A stretch of DNA of 47,223 nucleotides. Origin: Prevotella sp. UBA2809 (GTDB lineage Bacteria > Bacteroidota > Bacteroidia > Bacteroidales > Bacteroidaceae). Shown piece by piece: positions 16,343 through 24,837 of this stretch (positions within the stretch are counted from its first letter, which is position 1; every line of letters starts with the position of its first letter). The position numbers were made by a program, and so were the translations under genes. Below the pieces are notes generated by a model. It worked only from the letters and a program-made list of their open reading frames with translations. It searched no databases and was not told the origin of the DNA. Location: positions 1-47,223 of the forward strand of contig DEHD01000009.1 of assembly GCA_002351725.1 (NCBI GenBank). The letters are read 5' to 3'.

Positions 16343-17350
16343 ATGGTTAATTACAAGGATTTAGGTCTCGTAAATACTCGCGAGATGTTTAAGAGAGCAG
16401 TAGCCGGTGGCTATGCTATTCCAGCTTTCAACTTCAACACTATGGAGCAGATGCAGGCTATCGTACAGGCTGCCGTTGAGACAAAGTCTCCAGTTATCAT
16501 GCAGGTTTCTAAGGGCGCTCGCAACTATGCTAACGCTACTATCCTGCGCTACATGGCTGAGGGTGCTGTAGCTTACGCTAAGGAGCTCGGCTGTGAGCAT
16601 CCTGAGATTGTTCTGCACCTTGACCACGGTGACACCTTCGAGCTCTGTAAGGATTGTATCGACATGGGCTTCTCTTCAGTGATGATCGACGGTTCTTCAC
16701 TGCCTTACGAGGACAATATCGCTCTGACAAAGCAGGTTGTTGAGTACGCTCACCAGTTCGATGTAACTGTTGAGGCTGAGCTCGGCGTTCTGGCTGGTGT
16801 TGAGGATGAGGTAGTAGCTGAGGAGAGCCACTACACAAAGCCTGAGGAGGTTATCGACTTCGCTACACGCACAGGTTGCGACTCACTGGCTATCTCTATC
16901 GGTACTTCTCACGGTGCTTACAAGTTCAAGCCCGAGCAGTGCACACGTGACCCCAAGACTGGTAAGCTCGTTCCTCCTCCACTCGCATTCGACGTTCTGC
17001 ACGAGATCGAGGCTAAGCTTCCTGGATTCCCCATCGTTCTTCACGGTTCTTCTTCAGTTCCTCAGGACGAGGTTGACACTATCAACAAGTTCGGTGGTAA
17101 CCTGCCCGACGCAGTAGGTATCCCCGAGGAGCAGCTCCGCGAGGCTTCTAAGAGCGCTGTTTGCAAGATCAACATCGACTCTGACTCTCGTCTGGCTATG
17201 ACTGCTGCTATCCGTAAGTACCTGGCTGAGCACCCCGATCACTTCGATCCTCGCCAGTACCTGAAGCCAGCTCGTGAGAACATGAAGAAGATGTACATCC
17301 ACAAGATTGTGAACGTACTCGGTTCTGACGGTAAGCTCGCTCAGTGCTAA
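16343..17350 (+). CDS. fba: Class II fructose-bisphosphate aldolase
   Basis: 335 aa, cytoplasmic. LHLDHGDTFE holds catalytic D94 and zinc ligand H95; VEAELGVLAGVEDE and the SIGTSHGAYK and LHGSSSVP segments supply further metal and phosphate-binding residues of class II enzymes. It cleaves fructose 1,6-bisphosphate to dihydroxyacetone phosphate and glyceraldehyde 3-phosphate in glycolysis and the reverse in gluconeogenesis. It has its own promoter and terminator, so it is a single-gene unit. Codons favour GCT, GTT, TCT and CGT more than neighbouring genes do, as expected for a very highly expressed gene. Confidence 0.96.
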   Translation: MVNYKDLGLVNTREMFKRAVAGGYAIPAFNFNTMEQMQAIVQAAVETKSPVIMQVSKGARNYANATILRYMAEGAVAYAKELGCEHPEIVLHLDHGDTFELCKDCIDMGFSSVMIDGSSLPYEDNIALTKQVVEYAHQFDVTVEAELGVLAGVEDEVVAEESHYTKPEEVIDFATRTGCDSLAISIGTSHGAYKFKPEQCTRDPKTGKLVPPPLAFDVLHEIEAKLPGFPIVLHGSSSVPQDEVDTINKFGGNLPDAVGIPEEQLREASKSAVCKINIDSDSRLAMTAAIRKYLAEHPDHFDPRQYLKPARENMKKMYIHKIVNVLGSDGKLAQC

Positions 17351-17376
17351 TCGTTAATCGATTAAAATAAATAATT

Positions 17377-17405
17377 AATCCTCGCCAAATGGCGGGGATT
17401 TTTTT
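17377..17405 (+). terminator. Terminator of the aldolase gene
   Basis: AATCCTCGCC (17377-17386) pairs with GGCGGGGATT (17391-17400) over an AAAT loop, and a T run follows. Confidence 0.92.
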
Positions 17406-17491
17406 CATGCTTTAATGTTTTAAAATGGCGTAACGATGTTGCCATTATTAATTTTTTGGGGTATAATGTGTACACTTTCACACTTTTTTTG

Positions 17492-17499
17492 TATATTTG
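17492..17499 (+). promoter_or_regulatory. -7 box for the GH43 gene
   Basis: TATATTTG matches the consensus, 36 bases before the ATG at 17536. No TTTG lies at a proper -33 distance. Confidence 0.5.
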
Positions 17500-17535
17500 C
17501 AAGCAAGAAATCAAAACCTAACAATTACATAGCAA

Positions 17536-19182
17536 ATGAAGAAGAAAGTGCTGAGTGCGACTATCGCTGCTGTATGCTGCCTAACAATGGCAACATCGTG
17601 CACCCATCAACCAGAAACGGCAAGCAATAAGCTTACCACCGTAGGTAACCCATATCTGCCCCTGTGGGAGCATATACCCGACGGCGAACCGTATGTGTTC
17701 GATGATCCTGACCACCCTGGCAAGCAGCGCGTATATATTTATGGTTCGCACGACGACCTGAAGACTGCCTATTGCGGTCGCGACCAGGTAGTTTGGTCGG
17801 CTCCTGTCGAGGATCTGAGCAACTGGCGCTACGATGGAGTAATCCTTGTGGTAAACAAGAATGCCAAGGGCGAGCCATTCGACTCGGCTAAGACTGCCGA
17901 TGTGCTGTATGCTCCTGATGTAACTCTGGTAAACGACAGTAATGGCAAGAAGACATATTACCTTTTCCCCAACGACCAGACTGGCTATCGCAATGGTCTG
18001 ATAGCAAAGAGCGATCGTCCTGATGGTCCATTTAGGGTGTGCAACTGGAAAGACGATGACGCTAATCAGGTTACTGGTATTTATGGTTTCGACCCCGCCG
18101 TGTTTGTTGACGACGATGGAAGGGTTTACGGCTATTGGGGCTTTGAGCATTCATACGCCGCCGAGATTGATCCTGCCACGATGTGCACCGTAAAGCCTGG
18201 CACACAGGTTGTCGACGGAATGATTTCTGGTCGTAACGAGCCGGGAATATTCAGCTTCTTCGAGGCATCAAGTATCCGTAAGATAAAAGATAAATATGTA
18301 TTTATTTACAGCCGCTTCACCAAGGATGGTGAGTTTGGTCTGCCTACATCCAACTACACTCTGGCTTATTGTTATAGCGACAATCCTCTTGGCCCTTGGA
18401 CTTACGGCGGAACAATCATCGATGCACGTGGTCGCGAGATAAATGAGAAGGGCGACACCATCGCATCGGGCGTAGTGGATGGTAACACCCACGGATCTAT
18501 CTGCGAGATTAACGGAAAGTGGTATGTGTTCTATCATCGCCAGACCGGCACCGACGAGTATGCTCGTCAGGCCATGGTTGCACCAATCGAGGTAAAGGTG
18601 CAGGAAGGCAAAGGCGGCAAGGTTGAGATCAGCGAGGGTGAGTATAACTCCGAGGGTTTTGCCACCGACGGACTTAACCCACTTGAGCGCCACTCTGCAG
18701 GTATCGCTTGCTGGCTTACCGGTCCGAAGGTTGCCGTACACGATTGGCCAAACAACATATTCTCTGGCTCGTACGTTGAGGTATCGTATGGCACCGACAG
18801 CAATTTTGACGAGCCTTACGACCTGAAGAACAATACCAACCGCGTTATCAACAATACCGATGGTTCTATCGTAGGTTACAAGTACTTCAACTTTACCGAG
18901 ACCAGCGGCAAGGAGAATCTGCACATGAAGATTAGAGTTACTCCACAGGGTGTTGAGGGTAAGGTTGACGTTATGATCGACCGTCCTTGGGAGAGTCAGG
19001 GTGGAAAGCTTATCGGTTCGTTCCCAATAACATCTCACATGGTGCAGAACTCTACCGACCTCACCGTCGACCTGCCCGAGTTGGCACAGTATACTGGCAA
19101 GCATGCCATCTTCTTCAAGTTCTCGTCCGACACCAAGGATAAGTCGATATGCATACTCGAGGATTTTGAATTCAAATATTAA
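17536..19182 (+). CDS. GH43-family glycoside hydrolase lipoprotein with CBM6-like domain
   Basis: 548 aa. A lipoprotein signal peptide ends in the lipobox ATSC (C22), so the protein is membrane-anchored. Residues about 36-370 are a five-bladed GH43 propeller: D56 or D57 in PYVFDDPD as base, D186 in GFDPAVF as pKa modulator, and E243 in FFEASSI as acid. Residues about 400-548 form a CBM6-like beta-sandwich. GH43 enzymes act on arabinose or xylose linkages of plant glycans. No SusC/SusD pair or other carbohydrate genes adjoin it, so the exact substrate is open. TrmO follows 3-9 bases later, a tight but functionally unrelated spacing. Confidence 0.88.
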   Translation: MKKKVLSATIAAVCCLTMATSCTHQPETASNKLTTVGNPYLPLWEHIPDGEPYVFDDPDHPGKQRVYIYGSHDDLKTAYCGRDQVVWSAPVEDLSNWRYDGVILVVNKNAKGEPFDSAKTADVLYAPDVTLVNDSNGKKTYYLFPNDQTGYRNGLIAKSDRPDGPFRVCNWKDDDANQVTGIYGFDPAVFVDDDGRVYGYWGFEHSYAAEIDPATMCTVKPGTQVVDGMISGRNEPGIFSFFEASSIRKIKDKYVFIYSRFTKDGEFGLPTSNYTLAYCYSDNPLGPWTYGGTIIDARGREINEKGDTIASGVVDGNTHGSICEINGKWYVFYHRQTGTDEYARQAMVAPIEVKVQEGKGGKVEISEGEYNSEGFATDGLNPLERHSAGIACWLTGPKVAVHDWPNNIFSGSYVEVSYGTDSNFDEPYDLKNNTNRVINNTDGSIVGYKYFNFTETSGKENLHMKIRVTPQGVEGKVDVMIDRPWESQGGKLIGSFPITSHMVQNSTDLTVDLPELAQYTGKHAIFFKFSSDTKDKSICILEDFEFKY

Positions 19183-19191
19183 TAGTTGCGG

Positions 19192-19872
19192 ATGGAGATA
19201 CAGCCGATAGCGCATTTCGAATCGCCATTCAGCACAAAGTTTGGTATTCCCCGTCAGAGCGGTCTCGTTCCCGACCTGACGGGGCGTATCGTCTTCGAAC
19301 CCGAATACCGCCAGATGGATGCCGTACGTGGTATCGACGGTTTCGATTTTCTGTGGCTGGTCTGGGAGTTTTCGGCCAACCGCGATGCAGAAAAGAGTCT
19401 CACCGTGCGTCCGCCTCGATTGGGCGGTAATCAGCGCATGGGCGTGTTTGCAACACGTTCGCCATTCCGTCCCAATAATCTCGGTTTGTCGTGCGTAAAA
19501 TTCGATAGAGTAGAGAACGATTCCAAACTTGGTCCGGTTATCTACGTTCGTGGAGCCGACCTGATGGACGGCACACCTATCTACGACATCAAGCCCTACG
19601 TGGCCTATGCCGATGCTCATCCAGAGGCACGCAGTGGCTTTGTGGATCGCACAGAATGGCAGCCCCTACAAGTGGTACTGCCAGACGATTTGGCCGTCAA
19701 AATACCTGCCGACCAGATTGAATCCCTGAAGGCCACACTAGCCCAAGACCCCCGTCCGCGCTATCACGACGACCCCAACCGCATCTACGGTATGCCATTC
19801 CTGAATTTCGACGTAAGATTCAAAGTCGCTGGCGATGTCGTGACGGTAGTAGATATTCTCATATATTCCTAA
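19192..19872 (+). CDS. trmO: tRNA (N6-threonylcarbamoyladenosine37-N6)-methyltransferase TrmO
   Basis: 226 aa from ATG 19192; a TTG at 19186 would add two residues. The sequence opens IQPIAHFESPFSTKFGIPRQ and contains FDFLWLVWEFS, FATRSPFRPNNLGLSCVKF and the acidic GADLMDGTPIYDIKPYV, the signatures of the TrmO/TsaA family. It methylates N6 of t6A at position 37 in tRNAs reading ACY codons, using S-adenosylmethionine. The length suits the bacterial two-domain form. It probably shares a transcript with the GH43 gene. Confidence 0.95.
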   Translation: MEIQPIAHFESPFSTKFGIPRQSGLVPDLTGRIVFEPEYRQMDAVRGIDGFDFLWLVWEFSANRDAEKSLTVRPPRLGGNQRMGVFATRSPFRPNNLGLSCVKFDRVENDSKLGPVIYVRGADLMDGTPIYDIKPYVAYADAHPEARSGFVDRTEWQPLQVVLPDDLAVKIPADQIESLKATLAQDPRPRYHDDPNRIYGMPFLNFDVRFKVAGDVVTVVDILIYS

Positions 19873-19899
19873 AACAATATTTTAAATCATCAAAGCATC

Positions 19900-20991
19900 A
19901 TGAAAAAAGCACTTATAGTAGTATGTTTACTTGCAGTCGGTATGGCACTGCACGCCCAGACTAAGACAGACCAGATAAAACACATCCGCCAAGTTTATGC
20001 ACAGGCCAAACAAAAGGTGGCCAAGATGGTGCAGGACGGTAAGGCTGCTCATACTGTGCATATACGCCAGATAGAAATGGGGGCGCCTGGTGACGAATAC
20101 ACTCCTGAGGAGGATACCGATACGCAATTCTACTTCGACCGTATCGGCGGCGATAGCGAACAGGGCATCACGGGTAAGGCTGTGTGCTATTTCATGTCGG
20201 TAAACTGGATGGCCGATGGTCATACCAACTATCGCGAGTATCTGTTCGACCCAGTGAAGGGCCATCTGCTCTTCGCGTTTATGAAGGCTGAAACGCATGC
20301 CGGATTCAAGGTCGAGACGCGCTATTACTACGATGCCAAGGGTAACTGCATAGAACAGAAGCATAAGGTACAGGATCAGGAGGCCACACCCGAGAGCCAC
20401 TCGTGGAACGATTGGAAAAGTGAACTGGCGCAAGGTAACAAGCACAAGGGCCTGTTTGATCTTCTGCTGAACACAGAGCTGCCATATCCTGAACTTGGCA
20501 GCGCGCACTATCCATCGAGCACGCCAAAGGCTAAACTTCTTAAGGATATTCGTGCCGCCTATGCAAAGGCTAAACAGAAGATAGCCGAGAACGACAAGGA
20601 CGGTGGACTGAAGAACGATATAGAGATAACCATCCACGACCAGAAGAGCGAGGATTTCCCACCTGTAACAACCCTTCTGAAGTGCTATTACGAGCATATT
20701 CAGAAGCCCAGCCCATATCAGAGATACTACTTCATCAGCGAGAAGACCGAGTCGATGTATGGTGAGACCTACGAGGAGTATCTCTTAGACCCCAAACCAG
20801 ATACTCAGAGCGTTGTATTTATCTACAATCAAGGATATGCAGAGGGCGAGGAGATGGAGATGCGCTACTATTACGACGAAAACGGACACTGCTTCGAGTC
20901 GAAGGTGTCCGATATCGTAGAGTCCGAACCCGTGCCTGCACGCAACAAGGCCGGATACATATTCTCAATATTTGATGAGTTTATGCAGTAA
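19900..20991 (+). CDS. Unrecognised exported protein with two tandem homologous domains
   Basis: 363 aa with a signal peptide ending near LHAQ (residue 20). Two halves are visibly related. Residues about 25-190 begin IKHIRQVYAQAKQKVAKM and contain EYLFDP and ETRYYYDAKGNCIEQK. Residues about 213-350 begin LKDIRAAYAKAKQKIAEN and contain EYLLDP and EMRYYYDENGHCFESK. Each unit has one Cys at the same place. It is likely periplasmic. It starts 27 bases after TrmO. No family recognised; the duplication is seen directly. Confidence 0.8.
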   Translation: MKKALIVVCLLAVGMALHAQTKTDQIKHIRQVYAQAKQKVAKMVQDGKAAHTVHIRQIEMGAPGDEYTPEEDTDTQFYFDRIGGDSEQGITGKAVCYFMSVNWMADGHTNYREYLFDPVKGHLLFAFMKAETHAGFKVETRYYYDAKGNCIEQKHKVQDQEATPESHSWNDWKSELAQGNKHKGLFDLLLNTELPYPELGSAHYPSSTPKAKLLKDIRAAYAKAKQKIAENDKDGGLKNDIEITIHDQKSEDFPPVTTLLKCYYEHIQKPSPYQRYYFISEKTESMYGETYEEYLLDPKPDTQSVVFIYNQGYAEGEEMEMRYYYDENGHCFESKVSDIVESEPVPARNKAGYIFSIFDEFMQ

Positions 20992-21020
20992 AATCGCTGC
21001 CCTTACAAAGATTTTTCTTA

Positions 21021-22250
21021 TTAAACTTCATTTGGTTTCTCTTCGCGGTGTACGGAGAGGCCGAATCCGTAAAGACCTACTACGATGTAGCAGAGTAGGG
21101 GGATGATGAATGGCACAACCATGTCGGTGGCATCAGCAATGACGCCTACCAGCAGGAATCCGCATCCTCCAACAGGTGTCATCATAAGAATGCTTGAAGC
21201 ACTCTTAGTGAGCGATCCCATGCCACGAACAGCGAGCGAGAATATTGTTGGGAACATTACTGCCTCGAAAAGGTAGTTGCCCAGCAGACCGATCATGGAG
21301 ATTTTACCGAAGTTCATTAGTACAAGCATGATGCAGGCCACACATCCGCATCCACAGATGAGCAGCATGTTCTCGGCAGGAATCCAGCGCATGATGAAAC
21401 TGCCGCCAAAACGGCCCACCATGAAGAATGCCAACGCCCCGGTGAGAACCATAGAAGCTGTACGGTCGTCCATCCATCCCATACCAGTTACATAATTGAT
21501 AAAATAGCTGTTGATGGAGATTTCTGCAATCTCGTACGATAGCAGAGCGATGAGTCCGTAGACAAAGAATTTGCGGCGCCAGATGCGTTTTAGTGGGTCG
21601 CGACCGTATTTTGCCTTCTCGGCTAGTCCGTCGTTATGTTTTATCTCAGGCAGCTTGACTCTGGTAAAGACGATGGCGATAAGAAATACTACGAAACCAA
21701 GAATTACGTAGGGAATCTCAACATTTCCACCATCACTGCTAAACAGAAACTGTCCAACAGCAAATGTAGCAAACAGACATCCCAGACCGTTGAACGACTG
21801 TGAGAGGTTCAAACGGCTTGAAGCTGTCTCCTTGCCTCCAAGTTCTGTTACGTATGGATTGGCTGCTGTTTCAAGGAATACCAGACCTACACTGATTATG
21901 AACAGTGCAAATAGGTATGCATCGAGTGTGCCTGCCTCTGTACATGGCACAAAGAGCCACGAGCCGAGCGCAAAGAGAATAAGTCCGAATACTATGCCAC
22001 GGCGATAGCCGAAGCGGTTGATAAATAGTCCTGCGGGAATTGCCATCAAGAAGTATCCCATATAGGTGGTTACCTGTATGAGCGACGACTGGGTGATAGA
22101 GATATGCATCTCGTTCTGGAAATGTTTGTTCAGAACGTCGAGAATAGCTCTGGCAAATCCCCAAAGGAAGAAGAGAGTGGTAATCAATATGAACGGCACC
22201 ATATAGTTGGCGCCGTTCACTCTAAAAAGTCCGTTGTTTGTTTTGTTCAC
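21021..22250 (-). CDS. FucP-family sugar:proton symporter (major facilitator)
   Basis: 409 aa, about 12 membrane helices. The opening YMVPFILITTLFFLWGFAR, the RFGYRRGI loop and LETAANPYVTELG followed by SSRLNLSQSFNGLG are typical of the fucose:H+ symporter (FHS) family, which imports fucose, glucose/galactose and related sugars. The substrate cannot be told from sequence alone. It lies 20 bases downstream of the aquaporin gene on the same strand and is probably co-transcribed. Its 3' end faces the 3' end of the duplicated-domain gene across 29 bases, with no clear terminator between. Confidence 0.9.
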   Translation of the reverse strand: MNKTNNGLFRVNGANYMVPFILITTLFFLWGFARAILDVLNKHFQNEMHISITQSSLIQVTTYMGYFLMAIPAGLFINRFGYRRGIVFGLILFALGSWLFVPCTEAGTLDAYLFALFIISVGLVFLETAANPYVTELGGKETASSRLNLSQSFNGLGCLFATFAVGQFLFSSDGGNVEIPYVILGFVVFLIAIVFTRVKLPEIKHNDGLAEKAKYGRDPLKRIWRRKFFVYGLIALLSYEIAEISINSYFINYVTGMGWMDDRTASMVLTGALAFFMVGRFGGSFIMRWIPAENMLLICGCGCVACIMLVLMNFGKISMIGLLGNYLFEAVMFPTIFSLAVRGMGSLTKSASSILMMTPVGGCGFLLVGVIADATDMVVPFIIPLLCYIVVGLYGFGLSVHREEKPNEV

Positions 22251-22270
22251 TATTTTGATTTATATAAATT

Positions 22271-22945
22271 TTACTTCTCGGTATCGATGAGTTTCCAGAT
22301 GCCGGCAGCACAAGCACCACCAACAAATGGGCCAACGATGAATATCCAAAGATTAGCCAGTGCTGTGCCTCCCTCGAAGATGGCAGGAGCGATAGAGCGG
22401 GCTGGGTTAACTGATGTGCCTGTATAGCGGATGCACACAAGGTGTACAAGAATGAGCGACAGACCGATGGCTAGACCAGCAAAGTTGTTGGTAGCGCCGT
22501 TTGTCTTGGCTGTAGCTCCAAGAACAACAAGTACGAATACACAGGTGAATATAATCTCGGCAAGCAGTCCGCCCAGAACACTTACATTTACCTGCAGGTC
22601 GTTAGCACCTGTGCCCTCAAGACCTGGAACATTCTCGGTAAGTATATACAGCAGCAATGAACCGATGAAAGCACCGATAACCTGGAAGAGCATGTACATT
22701 CCACAATCCTTACCACTCATTCTGCCGCTGAGGAAGCAACCTAATGTGATGGCTGGATTAATGTGGCAACCGCTGATACCACCGATGGTGTAAGCCATAG
22801 CTACCACTGAAAGTCCGAAGGCGAAAGCAGTACCTACAACAGCGGGAATGTTGTTTACAGGATCACAACCCAGACTAACGGCAACGCCGCAGCCCATCAG
22901 TACAAGCACCATAGTGCCTACCATTTCTGCTAAATACTTTTTCAT
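22271..22945 (-). CDS. aqpZ: Aquaporin (MIP family, AqpZ-like)
   Basis: 224 aa, six membrane helices and two half helices. NPA motifs lie at 63-65 (HINPAITLGC) and 180-182 (SVNPARS). The selectivity filter appears to be an aromatic in FAFG (F42/F44), H168, T177 and R183. This His/Arg pattern fits water-selective AqpZ rather than glycerol facilitators, which have Gly in place of the His. Length matches AqpZ (about 230). It has its own consensus promoter and probably carries the sugar transporter gene as second in the operon. Confidence 0.92.
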   Translation of the reverse strand: MKKYLAEMVGTMVLVLMGCGVAVSLGCDPVNNIPAVVGTAFAFGLSVVAMAYTIGGISGCHINPAITLGCFLSGRMSGKDCGMYMLFQVIGAFIGSLLLYILTENVPGLEGTGANDLQVNVSVLGGLLAEIIFTCVFVLVVLGATAKTNGATNNFAGLAIGLSLILVHLVCIRYTGTSVNPARSIAPAIFEGGTALANLWIFIVGPFVGGACAAGIWKLIDTEK

Positions 22946-22989
22946 AATTCCTTAGTTTTAATAAAGTTTGTTATTATGGTTTCTGCATG

Positions 22990-23020
22990 CAAAGATACAA
23001 ATTATTTCGTTTCGAGCAAA
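22990..23020 (-). promoter_or_regulatory. Consensus promoter of the aquaporin operon
   Basis: On the minus strand TTTG (23020-23017), a 19-base spacer, then TATCTTTG (22997-22990). The start codon follows 44 bases later. Confidence 0.82.
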
Positions 23021-23039
23021 TAAATTCGCATTATTTTTG

Positions 23040-23047
23040 TAATTTTG
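23040..23047 (+). promoter_or_regulatory. -7 box directly before the esterase start codon
   Basis: TAATTTTG ends only 4 bases before the ATG at 23052, so transcription would begin at or next to the start codon and give a leaderless or nearly leaderless message. No good -33 box is seen. Confidence 0.5.
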
Positions 23048-23051
23048 CACC

Positions 23052-24017
23052 ATGATGGATTTATTTAAAGGTAAAAAGGTATTGTATGTGCACGGCTTCG
23101 CTTCGTCAGGGCAGTCAGGCACGGTTACACGTATACGTGAGGTCCTGACTCAGGCCACAGTAATAGCTCCAGATATTCCAATTCATCCGGAGGAGGCAAT
23201 CACATTATTAAATAATGTATGCGAAACCGAAAGGCCCGACCTTATCATCGGAACCTCGATGGGTGGCATGTATGCTGAGATGTTGCGAGGATACGACCGT
23301 ATTCTTGTGAACCCTGCGCTGCGTATGGGCGACACAATGAAAGAGCATGGTATGATAGGTGCCCAGCACTTTCAGAACCCTCGTCAGGATGGTGTGCAGG
23401 ATTTTATTGTAACCAAGGCTTTGGTTAAGGAGTATAAGGATATTACCGACCGTTGTTTCGATGGTATCGACGACGAAGAACAGCATCGCGTGTGGGGACT
23501 CTTTGGCGATGAGGATACCACTGTAAATACCTATGATCTGTTCCGCGAACACTATCCCCAGGCAGTACGATTCCATGGCGAACATCGTATGAACGACAAC
23601 TCGTTCATGCACTCGGTAGTGCCGGTTATACGCTGGATTAGCGATAAGCAGGAGGGAAGAGAACGCCCGATAGTATACATCAGCACCCGTGCTCTCATCG
23701 ATCAGTATGGCAAGCCTCTCAGCTCGTCGCAAAAAGCCATCCGCCAGCTGCTTGAAACATACCAGTTGTACTTCGTGGCTCCGGCACCTGTTGATGCCCA
23801 GCACTATGCCGATGTTAATGCATGGCTTTACGAGTACATAAACGTACCTGCTTATGCTCATACCATTTTTACCAATCAGTTGAACCTGCTTTATGGCGAC
23901 TATCTGATTGATACTCAGAAGGTTGATGGTATGGCTACGTTGATACAATTCGGCTCTGATACCTTCAAGACGTGGGACGACATAATCCCATACTTCGAAC
24001 GCCTGGGCGGACAATGA
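23052..24017 (+). CDS. YqiA/YcfP-like esterase fused to a degenerate NT5C-like HAD domain
   Basis: 321 aa. Residues 1-198 are a small alpha/beta hydrolase: VLYVHGFASSGQS, nucleophile S69 in IIGTSMGG, acid D153 in LFGDEDT and H187 in SFMHSVV. Residues about 205-321 resemble the deoxyribonucleotidase (NT5C) HAD fold: IVYISTRALID where the catalytic D-x-D should be, then LYGDYLIDTQKVDGM and IQFGSDTFKTWDDIIPYFERL. The nucleophile aspartates are missing (S211/T212), so this part is probably not a phosphatase. It stands alone between the divergent aquaporin gene and the glycine-cleavage promoter. Substrate unknown. Confidence 0.8.
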   Translation: MMDLFKGKKVLYVHGFASSGQSGTVTRIREVLTQATVIAPDIPIHPEEAITLLNNVCETERPDLIIGTSMGGMYAEMLRGYDRILVNPALRMGDTMKEHGMIGAQHFQNPRQDGVQDFIVTKALVKEYKDITDRCFDGIDDEEQHRVWGLFGDEDTTVNTYDLFREHYPQAVRFHGEHRMNDNSFMHSVVPVIRWISDKQEGRERPIVYISTRALIDQYGKPLSSSQKAIRQLLETYQLYFVAPAPVDAQHYADVNAWLYEYINVPAYAHTIFTNQLNLLYGDYLIDTQKVDGMATLIQFGSDTFKTWDDIIPYFERLGGQ

Positions 24018-24046
24018 AAGATTTTAGTAAAATTTAGAGGAAATAG

Positions 24047-24078
24047 TTTGGCGGTTACATAAAATCTTCATATTTTTG
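24047..24078 (+). promoter_or_regulatory. Promoter of the glycine cleavage operon
   Basis: TTTG at 24047-24050, 20 bases, then TATTTTTG at 24071-24078; the first ATG is at 24107. No glycine-riboswitch-like leader fits in the 28 bases available. Confidence 0.8.
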
Positions 24079-24106
24079 CAGAGGTTTTAACTTCTGTACT
24101 TTACAT

Positions 24107-24817
24107 ATGAAATATATCGCCTTGCCTACCAACGAAAATCGCCAGCTGTCGTTTTATCTGGCGATGGAGGAGTATGTAGCGCGGCATCTGCAAGAGCCCG
24201 ATTGCTTTTTTATGTGGCAAGTTGCCCCAACCGTAATCTTTGGGCGAAATCAGGTAGTAGAAAACGAAGTTAATCTGGAGTATTGTCGCGAGCATGATAT
24301 ACGTGTAGTTCGAAGGAAAAGTGGCGGTGGATGCGTATATGCTGATATGGACAACCTGATGTTGTCGATGGTTACCGATGGCGACAACGTTGGCTTTACC
24401 TTCAATCGCTTTGTTACTATGATACAGTTGGCCTTGCACAAGATAGGTGTTAGTGCCACCAGTACCGCCCATAACGACATCATGATTGGCGACCGAAAGG
24501 TTTGCGGAACGGCATTCTATCAGTTGCCTGGACGTAGCATTGTTCATAGCACCATGCTCTACGACACAAATATGCAACACATGCTGAACGCTATCACTCC
24601 AAGTGCCGAGAAACTTGAAAAGAAAGGAATACAAAGTGTTAGGCAACGCATAACCCTGCTTAAAGATCACACCTCGCTCTCGCTCGATGAAATAAAACAG
24701 AAGATACGCGACACACTATGCGACGGTGATCTGGTGCTTACTGAGGAACAGGTGGCTGGGATAGAGGAAATTGAGCAGACTTATCTTAAACAAGACTTTA
24801 TTCACTTAATACAATAA
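24107..24817 (+). CDS. Lipoate-protein ligase family protein
   Basis: 236 aa. The catalytic domain of the LplA/BPL superfamily shows VRRKSGGGCVYADMDNLMLS (lipoate and AMP binding) and HNDIMIGDRKVCGTAFYQ with the conserved lysine. It attaches free lipoate, via lipoyl-AMP, to a target lysine. The protein is short compared with LplA/LplJ (about 330 aa); only a small C-terminal region follows, so the accessory domain seems reduced. As first gene of the glycine cleavage operon its likely target is GcvH. Whether it performs the whole two-step reaction or only transfer cannot be told from sequence. Confidence 0.88.
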   Translation: MKYIALPTNENRQLSFYLAMEEYVARHLQEPDCFFMWQVAPTVIFGRNQVVENEVNLEYCREHDIRVVRRKSGGGCVYADMDNLMLSMVTDGDNVGFTFNRFVTMIQLALHKIGVSATSTAHNDIMIGDRKVCGTAFYQLPGRSIVHSTMLYDTNMQHMLNAITPSAEKLEKKGIQSVRQRITLLKDHTSLSLDEIKQKIRDTLCDGDLVLTEEQVAGIEEIEQTYLKQDFIHLIQ

Positions 24818-24837
24818 CAATAAAACAACAATAATCT

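Noticed and set aside
22104..22427. Plus-strand ORF opposite the aquaporin and transporter genes
   Set aside because: It spans two well-supported minus-strand genes and has no recognisable protein features.
24818..24837. Glycine riboswitch ahead of gcvT
   Set aside because: Only 20 bases separate the genes, and the operon leader at 24079-24106 is also too short.
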